From Flammeovirga yaeyamensis (GTDB lineage: Bacteria > Bacteroidota > Bacteroidia > Cytophagales > Flammeovirgaceae), in NCBI RefSeq assembly GCF_018736045.1, contig NZ_CP076133.1, forward strand, positions 1,674,001-1,738,000: a DNA stretch of 64,000 nt, read 5' to 3'. Below the pieces are notes generated by a model that saw nothing but the letters and a program-made list of their open reading frames with translations, was not told the DNA's origin and made no database searches. Of the stretch, positions 58,201-64,000 are shown piece by piece. Each line of letters opens with the position of its first letter. Position 1 is the stretch's first letter. The position numbers were made by a program, and so were the translations under genes.

Positions 58201-60188
58201 TAGAGGAGAAAATCGGACCACTAGAAACGCTTCTATTAAATAAAGATGCGTACTCTGTGATGGCCTCAGGCGATGGTGCTTGTTTAGGTTGTTCAGAGAA
58301 ATCTGTAGTCCATTTATTCACTGCTACGGTAGAGTCTTTGATGATGCCGAGAGTGAAGAAACATGTCGCTTACATTGGTGAGTTGATCTGTAAATTAGAG
58401 AAGCATATCCAATTGAAGTTGATGGAAACAGTCAACTTAAACGATGCGGATCTAATGGCAGATATTGTGACAGAGATGTCGGATACTGACTTAACGATGT
58501 CGAGTATTACTAGCAGAATTGAATCTGCAAAAGGTACAGCTCCAATCGACCAAGAGTGGTTCAGAAATGTGACGCAATTGATGGCACAACTGAAGCAATT
58601 GAAATGGAAATACGAGCAAGGTACAACAGGTAGAGGTCGCTCGAGTATGGGTATGACCAATGCGACTGGATGTACTTCGGTTTGGGGATCTACTTATCCT
58701 TACAACCCGTATCCATTCCCTTGGGCAAACCACTTATTCCAAGATTCAACATCATTGGCTATGGGTATCTTCGAAGGTCACATGGCAAAAATGGCAGATG
58801 GTTTCAAAGCAGTTAGAAAAGCTGAATTGGAATTGGCTGGGGAATATGATGCTGATAAACATGACGATTTCTTCACTTACTTCAATTGGGAACAATTCAG
58901 TGATGAAGAATGGCATTTATGTCCTCCAGTTGTGGCGCTTGGTGGTGATGGTTCGATGTACGACATCGGTTTCCAAAACCTATCGAGAATGATGGCATCA
59001 GGTAAGCCAATCAAAGTAGTCGTTGTAGATACTCAAGTGTACTCGAATACTGGTGGTCAAGCTTGTACATCTGGCTTTATCGGTCAAGTATCTGATATGG
59101 CACAGTATGGTAAAGTATGGAAAGGTAAGCCAGAACCTCGTAAAGAGATTGGTTTAATTGCCATGGCACATAGAAATACGTATGTATTGCAATCTACTTT
59201 AGCCAATACGTCTCAGATGTTAGAAGGCTTTATCGATGGTCTAATGACGAAGCGTCCTGCCCTATTCAATATCTATACTACTTGTCAGCCAGAACATGGT
59301 GTGGCAGATGATTTAGGTGCACATCAAGCGAAGTTAGCGATCGAGTCACGTACGTATCCGATCTTTAAATACAATCCAGATTTAGGTACTACTGCTGCCG
59401 AAAACTTCGACTTAGCAGGTAACCCTGATATGGATTTGATTTGGCCGAAATATACTTTAAAGTATAAAGACAATGGCAAAGACAAAACAATGGAAGTAGA
59501 TATGACTTTCGCTGATTTTGCCATCACTGAGGCTAGATTTAGAAAGCACTTTAGAATGGCTCCAAGAGATACTTGGAACGAGAATATGGTGCCTTTAGCT
59601 GAGTTTATCGAAATGCCAAAAGAAGATCGTGAAGGTTTATTCCCATTCGTTTGGGCAGTCGATAAGAAAGAGCAATTGACAAGAGTAATGGTCGCTGAGC
59701 CAATTGTTGATTCTGCTATTGAGCGTAAGGAATTCTGGATTATGCTGAAAGATTTAGCTGGTAAGCAAGAAGTTCAAGAGGTAGACGAATCACAAATTCG
59801 TCAGGAAATCGTTGGAAAACTTGCTCAGGGCTTAATGAAATTAGCTACCGGAGAAGCAGGCGATATTGCAGACGTTGTATTACCTCAGGGTGAAGCATCA
59901 CCTGAGCCAGCAGATAATGCAGCAGCAGACAATGGTAACTATATGGCACCTTGGATTGAGTCGGAAGAATGTAGCGGTTGCGATGAATGTATCAAAATCA
60001 ATAACAAGATGTTTGAATACAACGATCAGAAACAAGCGATCATTAAAAACGCTCAAGCAGGACCGTATGCCGATCTAGTAAAAGCAGGTGAGAAATGTTC
60101 TCAAGGAGTGATTCACCCAGGTTTCCCTAAAGACATGTCTGAGAAGGAAATCGAAAAATGGATCAAAAGAGGGGAAAGATTGAACTAG
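55290..60188 (+). CDS. nifJ: Long pyruvate:ferredoxin oxidoreductase with C-terminal ferredoxin module
   Basis: A 1632-residue cytoplasmic enzyme, over 400 residues longer than ordinary NifJ/PFOR. It would oxidise pyruvate (or another 2-oxo acid) to acetyl-CoA and reduce ferredoxin. The order is: POR alpha domain (AMDGNTAAIMCERESSDAAG, EPEGEHAAAAVTAGLSM), domain II, gamma domain (RFHSIGGWGAITTGKNL, about 490), two 4Fe-4S motifs (CTACGNCYTVCP near 785; CKGCMECIKVC near 919) with a long insert between, then the beta/TPP part (GACLGCSEKS near 998, GGDGSMYDIGFQN near 1218). About 95 extra residues separate GCSEKS from NATGCTSVWG. A flexible linker near 1530-1550 leads to a one-cluster ferredoxin (CSGCDEC near 1561 and a later Cys). 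rnfC starts 13 bases after the stop, so electrons may pass to the Rnf complex. Confidence 0.92.
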   Translation: MSNNTTNAKYPGVRVAMDGNTAAIMCERESSDAAGAYPITPSTQMGEYWAEEAAKGHLNISDKPLIFIEPEGEHAAAAVTAGLSMTGQRAANFSSGQGIAYMHESLYAAVGKRLTYVLNIGARAMTKSTLNVHAGHDDYHAIDDTGFFQLFAKKAQHVADLNIISHKIAEMALTPGVIAQDGFLTTHLIESLNLPERDLIKDFLGRPDDIIPTPTPAQKIIYGETRRRIPEIWDVDNPLMAGIVQNQDAYMQSVAAQRPFFFDHIKEITDQAFKDFAALTGREYKRVMTYKVEDADYLILGQGSVVSSAEAVVDYIRETRGIKVGVVDLVMFRPFPADMLAQVLKGKKGVTILERLDQPLAEDAPIMREVRSVLSKCLENGTQKKNLPYPELSSYQPKDMPALYSGSFGMGSRDLQPEGIIGAIENMMDDGAQKKLFYLSIDFVREKAFNPKQRQYQETIEESYPNIKNLSVRGSENPNLMPKEAVTVRFHSIGGWGAITTGKNLAMTLFDLLGYDIKANPKYGSEKKGQPTTYYLAAAPEPIRINCEYYFVDVVLSPDPNVFKHTNAIAGLKEGGCFIIQSDKATQEEVWADIPRQYQKIIIEKNIHVFYIDGFKIAREEATDPELQLRMQGIAFQGAFFSSSPLMEKTGLDADKLLDAIQEQLQYKFGGKGQRVVDDNMRVVKRGFDEVNEITCKEITEQQIVDQVHKDIPTPTLLKKSPVSESKLSDVHRFWEQTGHFYQRGMGNDNITDPFIGLSVMPAASSLFRDMTGIRFEHPEWIPNNCTACGNCYTVCPDTALPGLVSDLNDVMETVVKRVRKKKGKVEHLPKVIRQMTGKIRERFDSVKGDVTVNDQIHAILDEAIFDASTPAAQVQELEWFKNELGDFQFALTRPYYQLNEKKEKGSGGLFSITLNPQTCKGCMECIKVCEDDALKAVIQTDGSVAKLRDEWSLWEDLPTTPAKYNRIEDLEEKIGPLETLLLNKDAYSVMASGDGACLGCSEKSVVHLFTATVESLMMPRVKKHVAYIGELICKLEKHIQLKLMETVNLNDADLMADIVTEMSDTDLTMSSITSRIESAKGTAPIDQEWFRNVTQLMAQLKQLKWKYEQGTTGRGRSSMGMTNATGCTSVWGSTYPYNPYPFPWANHLFQDSTSLAMGIFEGHMAKMADGFKAVRKAELELAGEYDADKHDDFFTYFNWEQFSDEEWHLCPPVVALGGDGSMYDIGFQNLSRMMASGKPIKVVVVDTQVYSNTGGQACTSGFIGQVSDMAQYGKVWKGKPEPRKEIGLIAMAHRNTYVLQSTLANTSQMLEGFIDGLMTKRPALFNIYTTCQPEHGVADDLGAHQAKLAIESRTYPIFKYNPDLGTTAAENFDLAGNPDMDLIWPKYTLKYKDNGKDKTMEVDMTFADFAITEARFRKHFRMAPRDTWNENMVPLAEFIEMPKEDREGLFPFVWAVDKKEQLTRVMVAEPIVDSAIERKEFWIMLKDLAGKQEVQEVDESQIRQEIVGKLAQGLMKLATGEAGDIADVVLPQGEASPEPADNAAADNGNYMAPWIESEECSGCDECIKINNKMFEYNDQKQAIIKNAQAGPYADLVKAGEKCSQGVIHPGFPKDMSEKEIEKWIKRGERLN

Positions 60189-60201
60189 AAAGGAACGACC
60201 C

Positions 60202-61548
60202 ATGAAGTTATTTAATTTTTATAAAAATACGTTCAAACATGGGATTCATCCACCGGAGCATAAAGACGACACGAAAGATTTACCGATAAAACAGTTTTCT
60301 TTCGCTCCGGTGTTTATCCTACCAATGGAACAGCACATTGGTGGTCCATCTGAATTATTAGTGAACGAGGGACAAGAAGTAGACCGCGGGCAACTGATTG
60401 CCAAAGCCAACGGTTATATGTCTGTCCCGGTTCACGCCCCAGTTTCTGGAGTAATTCGTAAGATCACAAAAGTGCCTACCGTCAGCGGGAAGATGGTGAC
60501 TGGTGTATATTTGGAGGCTTTCCCTTACTCTGGACAAGAGGTAAGGGAGGGCATTCCTCTTGATCCAGAAGATGCGTCGAAAGAGCAAATCTTGAATGCC
60601 ATCCAACAAGCGGGTATTGTAGGTTTAGGTGGTGCGGCGTTTCCAACCCACGTAAAACTGAAAGTTCCAGAGGATAAACAATGTGATGTTCTCCTCCTCA
60701 ACGGAGTTGAATGTGAGCCTTATTTAACTACTGACCATAGAGTGATGCTCGAACAATCTGATGATGTGTTTATGGGCATTCGTTATCTTTTAAAAGCAAC
60801 GGGTGCGAAAAAATGTATTATCGGTATTGAGGCAAATAAACAAAATGCAGCAGATCATTTGGAAAAAAATATTCCGGAAGGTCTTCCTGTTGAAATAAGA
60901 GTTGTACCCGTAAAGTATCCGCAAGGAGCCGAAAAGATGTTGATTACAAGTGTTCTCGATATCGAAGTTCCTTCAGGAGGCTTACCTATTGATGTTGGAG
61001 TTGTGGTGGTGAATGTCGCGACTTCGGCGGAAATAGGACGATTACTTCCTCACGGTCAGGGTATCCAAGAAAGAGTTGTTACGATTACCGGTCCAGGTGT
61101 GAAGAAAAAAGGAAACTATCTGATTCCTATTGGAACACCTATCCGATATGTGCTCGAAGAAGTCGGAATTTCAGATCAAATTTCTGAGGTCTATTTAGGT
61201 GGACCTATGATGGGTGTCGCCATTTCCAACCTTGATATCCCAGTGGTAAAAGGGACATCTGGAATTGTGGTATACACTAAAGACGAAGTACCTGATGTTC
61301 AACGAGAATTTCCTTGTATAAAATGCGGAAGCTGTGTCGATGCTTGCCCTATTAGTTTAAATCCATCAAAAATGGGTTTACTATCAAGAGTAAAAGCATA
61401 CGATGAAATGGCTGAAACCTGTAACCTAATGGACTGTTTTGAGTGCGGTAGTTGTTCTTACGTCTGCCCATCAAATATTCCTTTAGTACAGCGATTCCGC
61501 ATAGCAAAATCAATTGTTAGAAAACGAAAAGCGAAAGCACATGCGTAA
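60202..61548 (+). CDS. rnfC: Rnf complex subunit C
   Basis: A 448-residue peripheral subunit of the Rnf ferredoxin:NAD oxidoreductase. N-terminal residues (HGIHPPEHKDDTKDLPIK) and the lipoyl-like VPVHAPVSGVI are typical. The Complex I 51-kDa-like NADH/FMN region follows: GIVGLGGAAFPTHVKL, NGVECEPYLTTDHR, PVKYPQGAEKMLI. Two 4Fe-4S motifs close the protein: CIKCGSCVDACP and CFECGSCSYVCP. It accepts electrons for NAD or passes them from NADH, coupled to ion pumping. It overlaps rnfD by 8 bases. Confidence 0.95.
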   Translation: MKLFNFYKNTFKHGIHPPEHKDDTKDLPIKQFSFAPVFILPMEQHIGGPSELLVNEGQEVDRGQLIAKANGYMSVPVHAPVSGVIRKITKVPTVSGKMVTGVYLEAFPYSGQEVREGIPLDPEDASKEQILNAIQQAGIVGLGGAAFPTHVKLKVPEDKQCDVLLLNGVECEPYLTTDHRVMLEQSDDVFMGIRYLLKATGAKKCIIGIEANKQNAADHLEKNIPEGLPVEIRVVPVKYPQGAEKMLITSVLDIEVPSGGLPIDVGVVVVNVATSAEIGRLLPHGQGIQERVVTITGPGVKKKGNYLIPIGTPIRYVLEEVGISDQISEVYLGGPMMGVAISNLDIPVVKGTSGIVVYTKDEVPDVQREFPCIKCGSCVDACPISLNPSKMGLLSRVKAYDEMAETCNLMDCFECGSCSYVCPSNIPLVQRFRIAKSIVRKRKAKAHA

Positions 61549-62557
61549 TCAAACATTAAATATTAGCACATCACCACACCTTAAAAAAGGAGTGACTACC
61601 GATGTGATTATGAAAAATGTGGTCTATGCATTAATTCCTGCTACCGCATTTTCGATCTATGTTTTTGGTCTTAGTGCTTTGTTAACCATTGGCATGTCGG
61701 TAACATCCTGTTTACTGACAGAACATTTCTTATGCAAATGGTCGGGCAAAGCTTCCACGATAAATGATTATTCTGCTGTAATCACTGGTGTATTACTTGG
61801 GTTAACACTCCCTCCTATTTTTCCGTTATGGATGACCTTTATGGGAGGTGTAATTGCCATTGGTTTAGGTAAATATCTATTTGGCGGATTAGGTTACAAT
61901 GTTTTCAATCCTGCACTTGTCGGGCGTGCGGTTTTACAAGCAGCCTTTCCGGTAGCGATTACCACATGGTATCCTGCTTTAATGTCAGATCGATTTACAT
62001 CAGTAGCTTCTTCATTATACACACTTCCGTTTATGCAACCATTTTTTGATGGACAATCGGGAGCCACTCCTCTATCTGCGTTTAAGTTTGATCATATATC
62101 GGCTGAAACCACAGATTTAGTGTTTGGATTTGTGAGTGGATCAACAGGTGAAACTTGTACAATAGCCATCGTACTAGGAGGCTTATATTTGATTTACAGA
62201 GGTATGATGAATTGGAAAATTCCGGTTTCCATTATTGCCTCTGCCTTCCTCTTCTCAGGAATGCTGTACTTATATAATCCTGAATTATATCCTACACCTT
62301 GGTTTATTGTTTTCTCTGGTGGATTAATGCTTGGTGCCTTCTTTATGGCAACAGATATGGTCGGTTCTCCGATTACCAATCTGGGTGTTATTATCTACGG
62401 AAGTTTCATTGGTATTCTGGTTGTGATCATCAGAATATGGGGTGGACTACCGGAAGGCGTAATGTATGCTATCCTTTTAGGTAATGCATTAGCACCACAA
62501 TTGGATCGAGTGATTCAACCTCGAGTTTATGGAACATCAAAACTTTCGAAATCATGA
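61541..62557 (+). CDS. rnfD: Rnf complex subunit D
   Basis: A 338-residue membrane subunit with about ten hydrophobic helices. I start it at 61541 (MRNQTLNISTSPHLKKG), which overlaps rnfC; the open frame has an upstream ATG inside rnfC. DGQSGATPLSAFK contains the Ser-Gly-Ala-Thr motif where FMN is covalently bound in RnfD/NqrB. Family landmarks include NDYSAVITGVLLGLTLPP, GGLGYNVFNPALVGRA and FFMATDMVGSPIT. The end overlaps the rnfG start as ATGA. Confidence 0.95.
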   Translation: MRNQTLNISTSPHLKKGVTTDVIMKNVVYALIPATAFSIYVFGLSALLTIGMSVTSCLLTEHFLCKWSGKASTINDYSAVITGVLLGLTLPPIFPLWMTFMGGVIAIGLGKYLFGGLGYNVFNPALVGRAVLQAAFPVAITTWYPALMSDRFTSVASSLYTLPFMQPFFDGQSGATPLSAFKFDHISAETTDLVFGFVSGSTGETCTIAIVLGGLYLIYRGMMNWKIPVSIIASAFLFSGMLYLYNPELYPTPWFIVFSGGLMLGAFFMATDMVGSPITNLGVIIYGSFIGILVVIIRIWGGLPEGVMYAILLGNALAPQLDRVIQPRVYGTSKLSKS

Positions 62558-63213
62558 ATCTACCGAATCAATCCATACCACAAGAAAATTCAGCCAATAG
62601 CAAAAAAATGCTGATGGCCATGGTAGGTATAGGTGCTTTTTGTGCCCTTCTCATCGTCCTCATCTTTGAGGGAACGAAAGAAAGAAGAGCCTTCCTAAAA
62701 GCAGAAGCCTTAGAGAAAGCCATCTTCCAAGTGATTCCAAATGCCAAGAGCATGAAGCCCATGCAATTTATCGACGGGAAATTAACCGAAGTCGATAAAG
62801 ATGCTAAAGGCGAAACGCTTTACGCAGGCTATGACGAAAGCAACCAACTTGTAGGTTACGCCATCGAAGCCAGTGGACAAGGGTATGCGGACATCATTAA
62901 GATACTTTATGGTTATGATCCTCAAAAACAAGCCATCGTTGGGTTTCAAGTACTCGAGAGTAAAGAAACGCCTGGCTTGGGAGATAAGATAGAAAAAGAA
63001 GAAGCCTTCCTTGCCAATTTCATCAGTTTAGACGTCACATTAAACGCCGACAAAAAAGCATTAGCCAATGAGGTGGTGACCGTTAAACAAGGTGAAAAAA
63101 CAAATCCTTGGGAAGTCGACGGTATTACTGGAGCCACAATATCAAGCCGAGCAATTGGAGATATTATTAACTCGAGTATGCAGGAGATGGGACCGAAGAT
63201 AGGTAGCAAGTAG
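62554..63213 (+). CDS. rnfG: Rnf complex subunit G
   Basis: A 219-residue membrane-anchored subunit. One N-terminal helix (MLMAMVGIGAFCALLIVLIF) is followed by a periplasmic FMN-binding domain. ESKETPGLGDKI and DGITGATISSRAI are the family signatures; the Thr of the latter (S/TGAT) is the site of covalent FMN. The start overlaps the rnfD stop by four bases. The last four residues and the stop codon (TAG at 63211) fall inside a heptamer repeat array, so the repeat has grown into the 3' end of the gene. Confidence 0.93.
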   Translation: MNLPNQSIPQENSANSKKMLMAMVGIGAFCALLIVLIFEGTKERRAFLKAEALEKAIFQVIPNAKSMKPMQFIDGKLTEVDKDAKGETLYAGYDESNQLVGYAIEASGQGYADIIKILYGYDPQKQAIVGFQVLESKETPGLGDKIEKEEAFLANFISLDVTLNADKKALANEVVTVKQGEKTNPWEVDGITGATISSRAIGDIINSSMQEMGPKIGSK

Positions 63214-63280
63214 CAGGTAGCAAGTAGGAGTTAGCAAGTAGGAGTTAGGAACTAGGAGTTAGGAGTTAAGAGTTAAGAGT
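63204..63280 (+). repeat. Heptamer tandem repeat array between rnfG and rnfE
   Basis: Eleven consecutive 7-base units run without a gap: TAGCAAG, TAGCAGG, TAGCAAG, TAGGAGT, TAGCAAG, TAGGAGT, TAGGAAC, TAGGAGT, TAGGAGT, TAAGAGT, TAAGAGT. The array begins in the last codons of rnfG. About 57 bases later, 63337-63358 carries three units of the same family in the opposite orientation (CTGCTAC, CTACTAC, CTGCTAC), so the transcript could fold into a large stem-loop. Such heptamer arrays occur in other bacteria with many repeats. Copy number may vary between strains. Confidence 0.85.
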
Positions 63281-63336
63281 TTGACAAAATGAGTGTTTTT
63301 ATGAATAAAAGTACACGAATTGAGGAGCGAACCAAA

Positions 63337-63358
63337 CCTGCTACCTACTACCTGCTAC
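63337..63358 (-). repeat. Inverted heptamer units facing the array
   Basis: The reverse complement contains GTAGCAG, GTAGTAG and GTAGCAG, close to the units at 63204-63224. It lies 58 bases before the rnfE start. Pairing with the array would enclose most of the rnfG-rnfE gap. Confidence 0.65.
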
Positions 63359-63415
63359 ATATAACCAACTACCTTATATAAGCACTTCGTTTTATTGTTT
63401 TTTAATTGAAAAAAA

Positions 63416-64000
63416 ATGAGTGTCGCTGTAAAAGAAAATAAAAAGGCGAAAGAGCAGAAAAGTACGGATGAGTTCATCAAGGGACTTTGGAAGGAGAATC
63501 CTGTTTTCGTTCAGGTGTTGGGTATGTGTCCCGTTTTGGCGGTGACCAATACTTCGATGAACGCATTGGCAATGGGGTTAGCTACTTCTTTTGTTTTATT
63601 GATGTCGAATATCTTGATTTCATTATTGAGAAACTTCATCCCGAAACAAGTTCGTATTTCGTCGTACATATTAATTATTGCCACTTTTGTGACGGTTATC
63701 GACTATGTGATACAGGCCATAAGTGTGGAATTACATAAGAGTCTTGGAGCATTCATTTCACTTATCGTAGTGAACTGTTTGATATTGAGCCGTGCTGAAG
63801 CGTTTGCCTCAAAGAATACCTTAAAACATTCGATTATGGATGCATTGGGTATGGGTGTTGGTTTTACTTTCGCATTGCTTTGTTTAGGGGTTGTAAGAGA
63901 AGTATTTGGAAGCGGAACAGTCTTCGATTTGCAGATTTTACCCGAAAACTTTCAGTCGTGGATTATCATGATCTTACCTGCTGGAGGATTTTTCACCCTC
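63416..64000 (+). CDS. rnfE: Rnf complex subunit E, N-terminal part
   Basis: The first 195 residues of a polytopic membrane subunit; the window ends inside it. After a Lys-rich start (MSVAVKENKKAKEQKS) comes the family signature FIKGLWKENPVFVQVLGMCP, then NTSMNALAMGLATSFVLLMS, the helix with NFIPKQVRISSYIL, LIVVNCLILSRAEAFASKN and DALGMGVGFTFALLCLGVVR. It is 202 bases after rnfG, an unusually wide gap for this operon, filled by heptamer repeats. RnfA would be expected next. Confidence 0.95.
   Translation, partial: MSVAVKENKKAKEQKSTDEFIKGLWKENPVFVQVLGMCPVLAVTNTSMNALAMGLATSFVLLMSNILISLLRNFIPKQVRISSYILIIATFVTVIDYVIQAISVELHKSLGAFISLIVVNCLILSRAEAFASKNTLKHSIMDALGMGVGFTFALLCLGVVREVFGSGTVFDLQILPENFQSWIIMILPAGGFFTL

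Noticed and set aside
63204-63358. CRISPR-like array
   Set aside because: Units are 7 bases long with no spacers, and no cas genes are nearby.
63487-63738. Separate 83-codon ORF
   Set aside because: It lies wholly inside rnfE in another frame.

Overview
The window looks like chromosomal DNA of an AT-rich member of the Bacteroidota, probably a marine, polysaccharide-degrading Cytophagales bacterium such as a Flammeovirga relative. The clues are a SusC/SusD locus under a hybrid two-component regulator, C-terminal sorting domains typical of type IX secretion on two xylanases, lipoprotein glycosidases, A-rich start regions without clear Shine-Dalgarno sites, and one promoter of the Bacteroidota TTG / TAnnTTTG kind. 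The genus is an inference.

Layout. 1-4632: a truncated GH3 glycosidase (minus) divergent from a large secreted BNR-repeat protein (plus). About 4656-6072: an IS110-family insertion sequence, whose leader folds into a two-loop RNA with the features of a bridge RNA; it sits in the loop of what was a bidirectional terminator. 6094-14712: a minus-strand, probably mannose-related operon (GntR regulator, ROK kinase fused to a phosphomannose isomerase, sugar porter, glycosidase-like lipoprotein, GH92 mannosidase), with a recognisable promoter/operator. 14761-19332: a degenerate GAF histidine kinase, an unrecognised acidic protein, then proA-proB. 19488-24286: a tightly packed polyamine operon (GNAT-nitrilase fusion, arginine decarboxylase, agmatinase, deoxyhypusine-synthase-like protein). 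24590-31561: an outer-membrane barrel protein, an alpha/beta hydrolase, a DUF6624-like lipoprotein, aconitase B, and a signal peptidase I-like protein with a Cys at the usual catalytic Lys position.

31813-53685: a xylan utilisation locus. GH26-like, GH11, GH8 and two GH10 enzymes work outside the cell, SusC/SusD plus a duplicated-domain lipoprotein capture and import oligosaccharides, a GPH symporter takes them across the inner membrane, and a cytoplasmic GH43 finishes them. A hybrid two-component regulator sits upstream of SusC and probably senses xylo-oligosaccharides.

53877-64000: an unrecognised 190-residue protein, a long regulatory gap, then an energy operon in which a very long pyruvate:ferredoxin oxidoreductase with a C-terminal ferredoxin module stands directly before rnfC, rnfD, rnfG and rnfE (cut by the window end); no rnfB is present. 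A heptamer repeat array lies between rnfG and rnfE. No tRNA, rRNA or CRISPR array was seen.
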